Numbered from the stretch's first letter, positions 34,052 through 43,415 are shown. The stretch: 64,000 nt of DNA from Streptomyces sp. NBC_01446 (GCF_026340095.1 NZ_JAPEPO010000001.1:6286001-6350000); one strand, 5' to 3'. Numbers and translations are program-made. The notes: generated by a model from the sequence alone, not told the origin.

Positions 34052-35599
34052 TTACTTGGTCACCGCGTCCAAGGCGTCGGCGATGCCGTGCCCGTAGAAG
34101 CCGTTCTTGTTCTTGCCGCCCTCGCACACCGCGTCGACCTTGCCGTCGCCGTCGATGTCGTACGGGTCGGTGCACGGCGTGGCGTCGGCCTGCGCGTACA
34201 GGAGCGCCTTCACGGCCGCCGCGGAGGCGTGCGGGTGCGTCGACTTGATCAGCGCGGCGACGCCGGCGACGTGCGGGGACGCCATCGACGTACCGGCCAT
34301 GTAGCCCCACTTGCCGCCGGGCAGCGGGCCGAGGATCAGGCCGCTCGTGGCGGGCGGCGCCGGCGTCTGGTACGCCGTCGAGTCGCCGCCGGGGGCCGCG
34401 ATGTCGATGATGCCCCGACCGTAGTTGGAGAACGACGACTTGAGGCCCTTGGCCCCGGTCGCCGCGGTGGTGACGACGCCCGGCAGCTGCGTCGGGATGT
34501 CGAAGCACTTGGACGGGTCGACGACCCGGTCGCCGGGCGTCGTGTCGTTCGGGCTCGACGGGTCGGTGATCTCGTCGGAGGCGAAATCGTAGTTCTCGTT
34601 GCCCGCCGCCGCGACGTTCACGGCGCCCTTCTTCTCCGCGTACTGCGAGGCCCGCGCGACGGCCTTCACCAGGGCCTTCTGGTCCGGGTCGTCCGTGCAG
34701 TTGAAGTACCACGGGTCGGTGTAATAGCTGTTGTTGGTGACGTCGACGCCGTGCTCGGCCGCGAACACGAAGCCGCACACCACGGCCTCCGTGTAGAAGA
34801 AGCCGTCCGGGTTGCCCACCTTGATGCCCGAGACCTTCACGCCGGGCGCGACGCCCGTGATGCCGACGCCGTTCTTGGCGCCCGCGATCTCACCCGCGAC
34901 ATGCGTGCCGTGCGGGCTCTCCGAGGCACTGGGACGCCAGGAGCCGTCCGTCGTGTCCGGCTTGCCCGAGACACAGTTCGCGGACGCCCCGCGGTCGAAG
35001 TTCGGCGCGATGTCCGGGTGGGTGTCGTCGACGCCGGTGTCGATCACGGCGACGGTGACCTTCCTGCTGCCGAGCGACTTCTCGTGCGCCTTGTCCGCCT
35101 TGATGGCGGGCAGGTCCCACTGCAACGGCTCCAGCGGGTCCTGCCCGGCCGCGGCCTGACCGGCCGTGGCCGACAGCTGGGCGGCGGTCAGCGCCTTCGG
35201 GGTGCCGAGGTCGGTCGTGGACTGGGCGGGCAGCGGCGCGGTGCGCGTGGCACCCGCCGAGTCGACCCCGCGGGCCTTGCGGAGCGTCTTCGCGAAGTCC
35301 GGGTTCGAGGAGTGCGCGACGATGACACCGATCTTGTCGTACGCGATGACGACGGTGCCGCCGGCCTTGGCGATCTCCTTCTGGACGGCGGCCGAAGTGC
35401 CGTGTCCGGAACGCACGTTGACCACATAGCTGAGCGAGGGACCGTCCGTGGCGACCGGGGCCTGAGGGGCCTGCGGGGCCTGACCCGCGGCCGACGCCGT
35501 GGCGTTCGGCAGGAACGCGAGCGCCGTGGCCATGGCCATCCCGGCCGGGATGGCTATCGAACGGCGGATGGAGCGGGAGCGCGCGAGGGGCGCCGTCAT
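34052..35599 (-). CDS. Secreted S8 family serine peptidase (subtilase), copy A
   Basis: 515 residues. A twin-basic signal peptide (SIRRSIAIPAGMAMATALAF...ASA) is followed by an I9-like prodomain (about 55-125). The catalytic domain has Asp187 (AVIDTGVDD), His230 (SPHGTHVAG), the oxyanion Asn334 (AAGNEN) and Ser438 (AGTSMASPHVAG). The C terminus carries a calcium-loop-like DIDGDGKVD (481-489) flanked by Cys476 and Cys492. A longer open frame continuing upstream runs into copy B out of frame and is not real. The ATG at 35599 follows an AGGAGAC ribosome site. Confidence 0.95.
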   Translation of the reverse strand: MTAPLARSRSIRRSIAIPAGMAMATALAFLPNATASAAGQAPQAPQAPVATDGPSLSYVVNVRSGHGTSAAVQKEIAKAGGTVVIAYDKIGVIVAHSSNPDFAKTLRKARGVDSAGATRTAPLPAQSTTDLGTPKALTAAQLSATAGQAAAGQDPLEPLQWDLPAIKADKAHEKSLGSRKVTVAVIDTGVDDTHPDIAPNFDRGASANCVSGKPDTTDGSWRPSASESPHGTHVAGEIAGAKNGVGITGVAPGVKVSGIKVGNPDGFFYTEAVVCGFVFAAEHGVDVTNNSYYTDPWYFNCTDDPDQKALVKAVARASQYAEKKGAVNVAAAGNENYDFASDEITDPSSPNDTTPGDRVVDPSKCFDIPTQLPGVVTTAATGAKGLKSSFSNYGRGIIDIAAPGGDSTAYQTPAPPATSGLILGPLPGGKWGYMAGTSMASPHVAGVAALIKSTHPHASAAAVKALLYAQADATPCTDPYDIDGDGKVDAVCEGGKNKNGFYGHGIADALDAVTK

Positions 35600-35702
35600 G
35601 GTGTCTCCTGGGTTCGTTGCGTTCGGGATGCGTGGAGCGGCAGGCAGCCGGAGCCGCCCCGAGCACCTCTGGTGCAGGGCTGCTCGGCGGGTCGCGTCCG
35701 GG

Positions 35703-37244
35703 TCACTTCTTGACGGCGTCGAGCGCGTCGACGATGCCGAAGCCGTAGAAGCCGTTGACGTGCTTCCCGCCCTCGCAGGTGGCGTCGACGACACCGTCGC
35801 CGTCCCCGTCGTACGGGTCCGACGGGCAGCCCGGGTTGTCGGCCTCGGCCTTGAGCAGGGCCTGGAGCTGGGCCGGAGTGGCCCTCGGGTGCGCCGACTT
35901 GAGCAGCGCGGCGACCCCGGCGGCGTGCGGCGACGCCATCGATGTGCCCTGGAGGAAGCCGTACTGGCCGCCCGGCATCGTCGACAGGATGCGGCCGTTC
36001 TTCGACGGGGTGTCCGGGAACCGGAACTTGTCGCCGCCCGGCGCCGCGATGTCGATGACACCCTTGCCGTAGCTGGAGTAGTACGCCTTGGCACCCGTCG
36101 GGCCCGAGGCGCTGACGGTGACGACGCCCGGCAGCTGCGTCGGGATGTCGAAGCACTTGTGCGGATCGATCGTGCGGTTGACCGGCGTCGAGTCGTCGGG
36201 GCTGGAGTCGTCGACGAGCGCGTCCGAGTCCAGGTCGTCGTTGGAGTTGCCGGCCGCCGCCAGGTTGAGGGTGCCCTTCTTCTGGGCGTACAGCTGGGCC
36301 CGGTCGACCGCGTCGACGATGGCCTTCTGGTCCGGGTCGTCCATGCAGTTGTAGAGCCAGGGGTCCACGTAATAGCTGTTGTTGGTGACCTCGACGCCGT
36401 GGTCGGCGGCGAACACGAAGGCGCAGACCACGTTCTCCGGGTAGAAGAGGCCGTCGTTGGGGTCACTGACCTTGATGCCCGCGACCTTCACACCGGGAGC
36501 GACCCCGGCGACGCCTATGCCGTTGCGGGCCGCGGCTATCTCACCGGCGACGTGCGTGCCGTGGTAGTCCTCGGCTGGGTCGTAGGGGCGCCATGCGCCG
36601 GGCGAGGTGTCCGCCTTGCCGCCGACACAGTTCGCGGACTGCGAGGCGGAGAAGTTCGGGGCGAGGTCGGGGTGGGTGTCGTCGACGCCCGTGTCGATGA
36701 CGCCGACAGTGACGTCGCGGCTGCCCGGGTTGATCTTCGCGGCCTTGTCGGCGCCGATCGCCCGCAGGTCCCACTGGTCGGCCTCGAGCGGCTCGGTGCC
36801 CGAAGCGGCGTGCGCGGCAAGGGACTTGGCCTGAGCCTTCGACAGGACCTGGGCGGCGCCCTCGTCCGTGGTGCCGGCGGCGACCAGCGGTGACGTACGT
36901 GTGGCGCCCGCCGACTGCACCCCCTTGGCGGCGCGGATCTGCCGGCCGAAGTCCGGGTTCGACGCGTGGACGACGATCACGCCGATCCGGTCGTACGAGA
37001 CGACGACGGTCCCGCCGGCCTCGGCGATCGCCTTCTTCACGGACGCGAGGGTGCGGTGGTCCGTCCTGGTGTTCACGACGTACGCGAGTGCCCCGGCGTC
37101 GGCGGTGGCCGAACCGGCCGTGGCGGCAAGGGAGTCGGCGGGTGCGGCCGACGCGGCACCGGGCAGGAAGCCGAGGGACGCGGTGAGCGCGAGGCCGAGC
37201 GGCAGGGTGAGCGCCGGCCGGCGTCTGGAGCGCAGATGAGCCAT
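35703..37244 (-). CDS. Secreted S8 family serine peptidase (subtilase), copy B
   Basis: 513 residues, tandem paralogue of copy A with the same layout: signal peptide (RRRPALTLPLGLALTASLGF), prodomain, Asp184 (GVIDTGVDD), His228 (YHGTHVAG), Asn at AAGNSN and Ser435 (QGTSMASPHAAG). The same C-terminal Asp-rich loop (DGDGDGVVD) lies between cysteines. It is 103 bases upstream of copy A, with no terminator I can identify between them, so both may be read together. Confidence 0.95.
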   Translation of the reverse strand: MAHLRSRRRPALTLPLGLALTASLGFLPGAASAAPADSLAATAGSATADAGALAYVVNTRTDHRTLASVKKAIAEAGGTVVVSYDRIGVIVVHASNPDFGRQIRAAKGVQSAGATRTSPLVAAGTTDEGAAQVLSKAQAKSLAAHAASGTEPLEADQWDLRAIGADKAAKINPGSRDVTVGVIDTGVDDTHPDLAPNFSASQSANCVGGKADTSPGAWRPYDPAEDYHGTHVAGEIAAARNGIGVAGVAPGVKVAGIKVSDPNDGLFYPENVVCAFVFAADHGVEVTNNSYYVDPWLYNCMDDPDQKAIVDAVDRAQLYAQKKGTLNLAAAGNSNDDLDSDALVDDSSPDDSTPVNRTIDPHKCFDIPTQLPGVVTVSASGPTGAKAYYSSYGKGVIDIAAPGGDKFRFPDTPSKNGRILSTMPGGQYGFLQGTSMASPHAAGVAALLKSAHPRATPAQLQALLKAEADNPGCPSDPYDGDGDGVVDATCEGGKHVNGFYGFGIVDALDAVKK

Positions 37245-37504
37245 GGGATCTCCACATCATCCGTCGTATATGGAAAAGCCCGAACACAGTTGGTGCCCGG
37301 GCAGGTGCATGACGCGTGGTGCTCGGGTGAACGTATCCCGGGTCCTCGCAGGCCAGCAATGAAATCCCAAAGAAAGCGCATGACTGGGCAACGCAGTTGA
37401 ACCGGTGCGCGCGTGCCGCCGTGACGTTGAGCAGGGGGCATGCGCACGATCCCCGCCCCCTGTCGGATCACGTCGGGTAGCCCTACCATCGCCTCCCGGC
37501 CCAG

Positions 37505-37518
37505 GTGATCCAGATCAC
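37505..37518. promoter_or_regulatory. Crp-like palindrome GTGATC-CA-GATCAC
   Basis: A perfect 14-base palindrome with the GTGA-N6-TCAC spacing of the CRP/FNR family lies 19 bases upstream of the DUF485 ATG. A -10-like TACCAT sits at 37484-37489, which would place the site just downstream of the start point, a repressing position. The in-frame GTG inside the palindrome (37505) is therefore unlikely to be the gene start. Confidence 0.55.
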
Positions 37519-37537
37519 TGTGAGGTCTGAGAACCAC

Positions 37538-37948
37538 ATGTCCGTTTCACCCGCCGCACCCGCACCGCGAGGAGACTCCGTGGCCACCGATGCACCGCCA
37601 CCGTCGCAAAGCGGCTCCCGCAACCGATCCGCACCGCCCTCCACGGAGGAGTTCATCGCGGAGCAGGAGAGCGCGGAGTTCGCCGAACTGCGCCACGCGC
37701 ACCGCTCGTTCGCCTTTCCACTGACCGTCGCCTTCATCGCCTGGTACCTGCTGTACGTACTGCTGTCGAACTACGCGGGCGACTTCATGGGCACCAAGCT
37801 CTTCGGCAACATCAATGTCGCGCTGGTCCTCGGCCTCGCCCAGTTCCTGACCACGTTCCTCATCGCCTGGTGGTACTCCCGCCACGCCGCCACCAAGCTC
37901 GACCCCAAGGCCGAGGCGATCAAGTCCCGGATGGAGGGCGGCGCATGA
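37538..37948 (+). CDS. DUF485 membrane protein, partner of the acetate-type symporter
   Basis: 136 residues: a 55-residue hydrophilic N terminus, then the DUF485 core (ELRHAHRSFAFPLTVAFIAW, ...LLSNYAGDFMG, and NVALVLGLAQFLTTFLIAWWY) with two membrane helices. It is equivalent to YjcH, which precedes the acetate permease gene actP in E. coli. Its stop overlaps the symporter ATG as ATGA. Confidence 0.93.
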   Translation: MSVSPAAPAPRGDSVATDAPPPSQSGSRNRSAPPSTEEFIAEQESAEFAELRHAHRSFAFPLTVAFIAWYLLYVLLSNYAGDFMGTKLFGNINVALVLGLAQFLTTFLIAWWYSRHAATKLDPKAEAIKSRMEGGA

Positions 37949-39573
37949 GCCCCGCAGTCACGCAGGTACTCGCCGCGGGTGAGGCGAGCGAGCACCGGCC
38001 GCTGATCATCTCCCTGTTCGCGGTGTTCGTCCTCGCCACCCTGGTGATCACCGTCTGGGCGGGCCGCCAGACGAGGAACGCCTCCGACTTCTACGCGGGC
38101 GGGCGCCAGTTCACCGGCTTCCAGAACGGACTCGCCGTCTCCGGCGACTACATGTCCGCGGCCTCGTTCCTCGGCATCGCCGGAGCCATCGCCCTCTTCG
38201 GCTACGACGGCTTCCTCTACTCCATCGGCTTCCTCGTCGCCTGGCTCGTCGCCCTGCTCCTGGTCGCCGAGCCGCTACGCAACTCCGGCCGCTACACGAT
38301 GGGCGACGTCCTCGCCTACCGGATGCGCCAGCGCCCGGTCCGCACCGCCGCCGGCACCTCCACGATCGTCGTCTCGATCTTCTACCTGCTCGCGCAGATG
38401 GCGGGCGCGGGCGTCCTCGTCTCGCTGCTCCTCGGCATCACGTCCGACGCGGGCAAGGTCGGCATCGTCGCCCTGGTCGGTCTTCTCATGATCGTGTACG
38501 TCACCATCGGCGGCATGAAGGGCACCACCTGGGTCCAGATGGTCAAGGCCGTGCTCCTGATCGCGGGCACGATCCTGCTCACCTTCCTGGTCCTGTTGAA
38601 GTTCAACTTCAACATCTCCGACCTGCTCGGCAAGGCGGCGTCCAACAGCGGGAAGGGCGCCTCGTTCCTGGAGCCCGGACTCAAGTACGGGGCCACGTCG
38701 ACGTCGAAGATCGACTTCATCTCGCTCGGCATCGCGCTCGTCCTCGGCACCGCGGGACTGCCCCACATCCTGATCCGCTTCTACACGGTCCCCACCGCCA
38801 AGGCCGCCCGTAAGTCCGTGAACTGGGCGATCGGCATCATCGGCGCCTTCTACCTGATGACGATCGCGCTCGGCTTCGGCGCCGCCGCCCTCATCAAGCC
38901 GGAAGAGATCATCGCGTCCAACCCGGCGGGCAACACCGCGGCGCCGCTGCTCGCCCTCCACCTCGGCGGGGTCGACTCGTCGTGGGGCGCGATCCTCCTC
39001 GCGACGATCTCGGCGGTCGCCTTCGCCACGATCCTCGCGGTCGTCGCGGGCCTGACCCTCGCCTCGTCCTCCTCGTTCGCGCACGACATCTACGCGAACG
39101 TCATCAAGAAGGGGAAGGCCTCCGAGAAGCAGGAGATGAAGGCGGCCCGCTGGGCGACCGTCTTCATCGGCATCGTCTCCATCGGCCTCGGCGCCCTCGC
39201 CCGCGACCTGAACGTGGCCGGCCTGGTCGCGCTCGCCTTCGCGGTCGCCGCCTCCGCCAACCTGCCGACGATCCTCTACAGCCTCTTCTGGAAGCGCTTC
39301 ACCACCCAGGGCGCGCTCTGGTCGATCTACGGAGGCCTCTTCGCGGCGGTCTTCCTGGTGCTGTTCTCGCCGGTCGTCTCCGGCAACCCGAAGACGTCCA
39401 TGTTCAAGGGCGTCGACTTCCACTGGTTCCCGCTGGACAACCCGGGCATCATCTCGATCCCGGTCGGCTTCCTGCTCGGCTGGCTCGGCACCGTCCTGTC
39501 CAAGGAGAAGGCGGACGCCGGCAAGTACGCGGAGCTCGAAGTCCGCTCCCTCACCGGTACGGGAGCCCACTGA
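37945..39573 (+). CDS. Sodium/solute symporter, acetate permease (ActP)-like
   Basis: 542 residues with about 13 membrane helices of the SSS family. Signatures are SDFYAGGRQFTGFQNGLAVS, DYMSAASFLGIAGAIALFGY, GTAGLPHILIRFYTVP and LASSSSFAHDIY. The pairing with a DUF485 gene is diagnostic for monocarboxylate (acetate, pyruvate or similar) uptake. The Crp-like site upstream would link it to carbon status. Confidence 0.93.
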   Translation: MSPAVTQVLAAGEASEHRPLIISLFAVFVLATLVITVWAGRQTRNASDFYAGGRQFTGFQNGLAVSGDYMSAASFLGIAGAIALFGYDGFLYSIGFLVAWLVALLLVAEPLRNSGRYTMGDVLAYRMRQRPVRTAAGTSTIVVSIFYLLAQMAGAGVLVSLLLGITSDAGKVGIVALVGLLMIVYVTIGGMKGTTWVQMVKAVLLIAGTILLTFLVLLKFNFNISDLLGKAASNSGKGASFLEPGLKYGATSTSKIDFISLGIALVLGTAGLPHILIRFYTVPTAKAARKSVNWAIGIIGAFYLMTIALGFGAAALIKPEEIIASNPAGNTAAPLLALHLGGVDSSWGAILLATISAVAFATILAVVAGLTLASSSSFAHDIYANVIKKGKASEKQEMKAARWATVFIGIVSIGLGALARDLNVAGLVALAFAVAASANLPTILYSLFWKRFTTQGALWSIYGGLFAAVFLVLFSPVVSGNPKTSMFKGVDFHWFPLDNPGIISIPVGFLLGWLGTVLSKEKADAGKYAELEVRSLTGTGAH

Positions 39574-39717
39574 CCTCGGGATTCGGACGGCCGCCTCGCA
39601 CATCCTCGTATGGATCTACGACGCGGCCGTCCAGCTCCCGTGGGATCAGGGGCACCCCGGTGTCGGACCCATCACGTAGGCTCGCACTATCAGATCCGCA
39701 TCGGAGAGGGGGCCCAC

Positions 39718-40707
39718 GTGCTGATCGACACTTATGGCCGAGTGGCCACCGACCTTCGCGTCTCGCTGACCGACCGGTGCAATCTCCGGTGTACGTACTG
39801 CATGCCCGAAGAGGGCCTTCAGTGGCTGGCCAAGCCCGATCTGCTCACGGACGACGAGATCGTCCGGCTCATCCGGATCGCCGTCACGCAGCTCGGCATC
39901 ACGGAGGTCAGGTTCACCGGCGGCGAGCCCCTGCTGCGCCCCGGCCTCGTCGGCATCGTGGAGCGCGTGGCCCAGTTGGAGCCCCGCCCCCAGATGTCCC
40001 TGACGACGAACGGGATCGGACTCAAGCGCACCGCCGCCGCCCTCAAGCAGGCCGGCCTCGACCGGGTCAACGTCTCGCTGGACACCCTGCGCCCCGACGT
40101 CTTCAAGACCCTCACGCGGCGCGACCGCCACAAGGACGTCATCGCCGGCCTCGAAGCCGCGAGCGAAGCCGGCCTCACCCCGGTCAAGGTCAACTCCGTG
40201 CTGATGCCGGGGCTGAACGAAGACGAGGCACCCGAACTCCTGGCCTGGGCCGTCGAGCACGACTACGAGCTGCGCTTCATCGAGCAGATGCCGCTGGACG
40301 CCCAGCACGGCTGGAAGCGCGACGGCATGATCACCGCCGGTGACATCCTCGCGTCCCTGCGCACGCGCTTCGACCTCACGCCCGAAGGCTCCGGCGAGCG
40401 CGGTTCCGCCCCCGCCGAACGCTGGCTGGTGGACGGCGGGCCGCAGCGCGTCGGCGTCATCGCCTCCGTCACCCGCCCGTTCTGCTCGGCCTGCGACCGC
40501 ACCCGGCTCACCGCCGACGGACAGGTGCGCACCTGCCTGTTCGCCAGCGAGGAGACGGACCTGCGCGCGGCCCTGCGCTCGGACAGCGGGGACGACGAGA
40601 TCGCCCGTGTCTGGAAGCTCGCGATGTGGGGCAAGAAGGCCGGCTCCGGCCTGGACGACCCGACGTTCCTCCAGCCCGAGCGCCCGATGTCCGCGATCGG
40701 CGGCTGA
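39718..40707 (+). CDS. moaA: GTP 3',8-cyclase MoaA (molybdopterin synthesis)
   Basis: 329 residues, radical SAM enzyme. The N-terminal cluster is Cys21-x3-Cys25-x2-Cys28 (TDRCNLRCTYCMP), with FTGGEPLLRP after it. The second cluster near the C terminus is FCSACDRTRL plus VRTCLF. The protein ends SAIGG, the double-glycine tail needed for activation. It converts GTP to 3',8-cH2GTP with MoaC. The GTG at 39718 follows GGAGAGGGGG. Confidence 0.96.
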   Translation: MLIDTYGRVATDLRVSLTDRCNLRCTYCMPEEGLQWLAKPDLLTDDEIVRLIRIAVTQLGITEVRFTGGEPLLRPGLVGIVERVAQLEPRPQMSLTTNGIGLKRTAAALKQAGLDRVNVSLDTLRPDVFKTLTRRDRHKDVIAGLEAASEAGLTPVKVNSVLMPGLNEDEAPELLAWAVEHDYELRFIEQMPLDAQHGWKRDGMITAGDILASLRTRFDLTPEGSGERGSAPAERWLVDGGPQRVGVIASVTRPFCSACDRTRLTADGQVRTCLFASEETDLRAALRSDSGDDEIARVWKLAMWGKKAGSGLDDPTFLQPERPMSAIGG

Positions 40708-40716
40708 CCCGGGGCC

Positions 40717-40938
40717 TCAGCCCTCGTGGTCCCCGGACTCCCAGTCCTTCAGCGCGACGACGTCCTTCAGGAAGCCGCGCACACCGAGGAACTGGGAGAG
40801 ATGCTCGCGGTGTTCGTCGCACGCGAGCCACGTCTTGCGCCGCTCCGGCGTGTGCAGCTTCGGGTTGTTCCAGGCGAGCACCCAGACCGCGTCGACGCGG
40901 CAGCCCTTGGCGGAACAGATCGGGTTTTCGTCACTCAC
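40717..40938 (-). CDS. Small Cys/His protein convergent to moaA
   Basis: 73 residues beginning SDENPICSAKGCR, with CSAKGC and WLACDEHREHL forming a plausible Cys-Cys-Cys-His zinc site. The middle, VWVLAWNNPKLHTPERRKTW, is basic. I recognise it only as a small conserved actinobacterial protein without a name. The GTG at 40938 is chosen because residues upstream are low-complexity and lack a ribosome site. Confidence 0.85.
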   Translation of the reverse strand: MSDENPICSAKGCRVDAVWVLAWNNPKLHTPERRKTWLACDEHREHLSQFLGVRGFLKDVVALKDWESGDHEG

Positions 40939-40976
40939 AGGTACCGCCCCAAACACATACGCGCCCGAACAAAGGC

Positions 40977-41012
40977 GACGCCGAGCAGCCACGGGGGGAG
41001 CTGCCCGGCGTC
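40977..41012 (-). terminator. Hairpin between DUF3099 and the small Cys/His gene
   Basis: GACGCCGAGCAGC pairs with GCTGCCCGGCGTC (13 positions, one mismatch) around a 10-base loop. On the minus strand it follows the DUF3099 gene by about 120 bases and precedes the small gene by 40, so it may be a terminator or an attenuator. Confidence 0.5.
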
Positions 41013-41134
41013 GGTCCGTCGCTCCGACGGGGGATGCGGAGCGCGTACGAAGTATGTCATGGGGGACCGGCCGCCCGGCACCGGAACTACATGATTGATC
41101 TGAGCTTTTCTTGAGCTTTGCGGATCGTCGGTGG

Positions 41135-41545
41135 TCAGCCGCGGTCACCCAAGTGATCAAGCCGCTCCTTGTCGTGCGCTCCGGCGTCGTCCTCCGGATC
41201 GGATTCCGCCGAGGTGGTGGCCGCGGGCGGCGTGAGCATCGGCCGCACCGGCGGGGACACGAAGGTCGACGGCAGCGAAGGGACGTTCTCCCGGCCCGCG
41301 TTGGCGATCACCACGGCGACGTAGGGGAGCAGCAGACCGAGCACCAGGGCCACGATCGCGACCGGGCGTTCGATGTTCCACAGGACCGCGCCGAGGATCA
41401 CGGCGAGCGTGCGGACCGACATCGAGATGACATAGCGGCGCTGCCTGCCACGGACGTCGTCGGCGAGGCCCTGCCTCGCCCCGGTGATCCGGAAGACCTC
41501 GTCGCTGCTCTGCTTCCGCATCACGTTCCACCGCCTGCCTGCCAT
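41135..41545 (-). CDS. DUF3099 family membrane protein
   Basis: 136 residues. The DUF3099 core is FRITGARQGLADDVRGRQRR YVISM (written with a break), followed by two membrane helices (about 44-64 and 69-88, IERPVAIVALVLGLLLPYV). The tail is Pro/Ser/Asp-rich. The function is unknown. Starts at 41545 or 41521 are both possible; I use the former because it has the longer plausible N terminus. Confidence 0.85.
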   Translation of the reverse strand: MAGRRWNVMRKQSSDEVFRITGARQGLADDVRGRQRRYVISMSVRTLAVILGAVLWNIERPVAIVALVLGLLLPYVAVVIANAGRENVPSLPSTFVSPPVRPMLTPPAATTSAESDPEDDAGAHDKERLDHLGDRG

Positions 41546-41736
41546 GCCGGACTCTCCCCGGTCCGGACTCTCTCCACCGTACGCCCGGCTTCCTCCCCGT
41601 TCGAGACCGGGGCGGGCCCGACCTGTGCGTACTTGCTGCGCCGTACCGCGTATGGATGCGCCCGACATGCGCTGTATGGCGGATAAGCCGAGACTGGGCG
41701 CAGATGCGCACAGCGCGCCACAGAGGAGGCGACGAC

Positions 41737-42012
41737 ATGAGCTGGTTGTGGGCGATCATCGTGGGTCTGGTGCTCGGACTGATCGCGAAGGCGATCCTGC
41801 CGGGCAAGCAGCAGATCCCTCTGTGGCTGACCGTGATCTTCGGAATCATCGGCAGCGTGCTGGGCAACTCGGTCGCCACCTGGATCGGCGTCAACGACAC
41901 CAAGGGCATCGACTGGACCCGCCACCTGCTCCAACTCGCCGGAGCCGTGCTCATCGTGTGGCTGGGAGACATGGCCTGGGTGGCCCTGCGACGCGACAAA
42001 CAGCGCGTCTGA
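41737..42012 (+). CDS. GlsB/YeaQ/YmgE (transglycosylase-associated) family membrane protein
   Basis: 91 residues with three hydrophobic helices: WAIIVGLVLGLIAKAILPG with the family's conserved glycines, WLTVIFGIIGSVLGNSVATW and LLQLAGAVLIVWLGDMAWV. Members are general-stress membrane proteins of unknown role. The ATG follows GAGGAGGCG. It is followed directly by a strong bidirectional terminator. Confidence 0.9.
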   Translation: MSWLWAIIVGLVLGLIAKAILPGKQQIPLWLTVIFGIIGSVLGNSVATWIGVNDTKGIDWTRHLLQLAGAVLIVWLGDMAWVALRRDKQRV

Positions 42013-42013
42013 A

Positions 42014-42070
42014 GAGACAGCCGGAAGGGCGGCCACGCACCAGGTGCGCGGCCGCCCTTCCGGCTGTCTC
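42014..42070. terminator. Strong bidirectional terminator between GlsB-like gene and tyrS
   Basis: A perfect 21-bp stem (left arm from 42014, starting GAGACAGCCGG; right arm ending CCGGCTGTCTC at 42070) encloses a 15-base loop. It lies one base after the GlsB-like stop and 25 bases past the tyrS stop, serving both convergent genes. Confidence 0.92.
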
Positions 42071-42094
42071 AGAGCGTGTTCAGAAGCTGTGCGC

Positions 42095-43363
42095 TCAGGC
42101 GCTGACGACCTCGATCGCTGCCAGGTTCTTCTTGCCGCGGCGCAGCACGAGCCAGCGCCCGTGCAGCAGCTCGTCCGCGGCCGGCACCGCGTCCTCGGCG
42201 GCGACCTTCACGTTGTTCACGTAGGCACCGCCCTCCTTCACCGTGCGCCGGGCGGCCGACTTGCTCGCCACGAGACCGACCTCGGCGAGCAGGTCCACGA
42301 CCGGGCCGAGCGCGTCGACCTTCGCGTGCGGCAGCTCGGACAGGGCGGCCGCGAGGGTCGCCTCGTCCAGCTCACCCAGGTCACCCTGCCCGAACAGCGC
42401 CTTGGACGCGGCGATGACGGCGGCGCACTGGTCGGCGCCGTGCACCAGCGTCGTCAGCTCCTCGGCCAGGGCCCGCTGGGCGGTCCGCGCCTGCGGCCGC
42501 TCCTCGGTCTGCCGCTCCAGCTCCTCGATCTCCTCACGGGACTTGAAGCTGAAGATCCGCAGGAACTTGGACACATCACGGTCGTCGGCGTTCAGCCAGA
42601 ACTGGTAGAAGGCGTACGGGGTGGTCAGCTCGGCGTCGAGCCAGACCGTGCCGGACTCCGTCTTGCCGAACTTGGTGCCGTCCGCCTTGGTGATCAACGG
42701 GGTGGCCAGCGCGTGCACCGACGCCTCCGGCTCGACCCGGTGGATCAGGTCGGTGCCCGCGGTGAGGTTGCCCCACTGGTCGCTGCCGCCGGTCTGCAGC
42801 GTGCAGCCGTACCGACGGTTCAGCTGCATGAAGTCCATGCCCTGGAGGATCTGGTAGCTGAACTCGGTGTAGCTGATGCCCGCGTCGGAATTGAGCCGTC
42901 GGGAGACGGCCTCCTTGGCGATCATCTTGTTGACCCGGAAGTACTTGCCGATGTCCCGCAGGAAGTCGATCGCCGACAGACCCGAGGTCCAGTCCAGGTT
43001 GTTGACCATGCGGGCGGCGTACGGGCCCTCGAAGTCGAGGAACCGCTCGATCTGCCCGCGCAGCCGCTCGACCCACAGCGCCACCGTCTCCGGGGCGTTC
43101 AGCGTCCGCTCGGCGTTCGGCTTCGGGTCGCCGATCAGGCCGGTGGCCCCGCCGACCAGGCCCAGCGGGAGGTTCCCCGCGAGCTGGATGCGGCGCATGG
43201 TGAGGATCTGGACCAGGTTGCCGAGGTGGAGACTCGGCGCGGTCGGGTCGAACCCGCAATAGAACGTGAGGGGACCGTCCGCGAACGCCTTGCGCAATGC
43301 GTCCTCGTCAGTGGACAGGGCCAGCAGGCCGCGCCACTGAAGTTCGTCGACGATGTCCGTCAC
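42095..43363 (-). CDS. tyrS: Tyrosyl-tRNA synthetase
   Basis: 422 residues, bacterial TyrRS. The class I HIGH motif appears as HLGN (46-49) and KMSKS as KFGKT near residue 228. Tyrosine pocket residues are in FYCGFDPTAPSLH and YQILQGMDFMQLN. The S4 RNA-binding domain is at the C terminus (SKSAARRTVKEGGAYVNNVK). The start is GTG at 43363. No T-box leader is apparent. Confidence 0.97.
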   Translation of the reverse strand: MTDIVDELQWRGLLALSTDEDALRKAFADGPLTFYCGFDPTAPSLHLGNLVQILTMRRIQLAGNLPLGLVGGATGLIGDPKPNAERTLNAPETVALWVERLRGQIERFLDFEGPYAARMVNNLDWTSGLSAIDFLRDIGKYFRVNKMIAKEAVSRRLNSDAGISYTEFSYQILQGMDFMQLNRRYGCTLQTGGSDQWGNLTAGTDLIHRVEPEASVHALATPLITKADGTKFGKTESGTVWLDAELTTPYAFYQFWLNADDRDVSKFLRIFSFKSREEIEELERQTEERPQARTAQRALAEELTTLVHGADQCAAVIAASKALFGQGDLGELDEATLAAALSELPHAKVDALGPVVDLLAEVGLVASKSAARRTVKEGGAYVNNVKVAAEDAVPAADELLHGRWLVLRRGKKNLAAIEVVSA

Positions 43364-43415
43364 GGTTCTCTTATCTCCTCGGATGACTTGGATGCTGTCC
43401 GACCAGGTTACGGGG

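Noticed and set aside
34052..36466. An 804-codon open frame spanning both subtilase regions
   Set aside because: Its first 290 codons are an out-of-frame reading of copy B; the real copy A starts at 35599 with a signal peptide and ribosome site.
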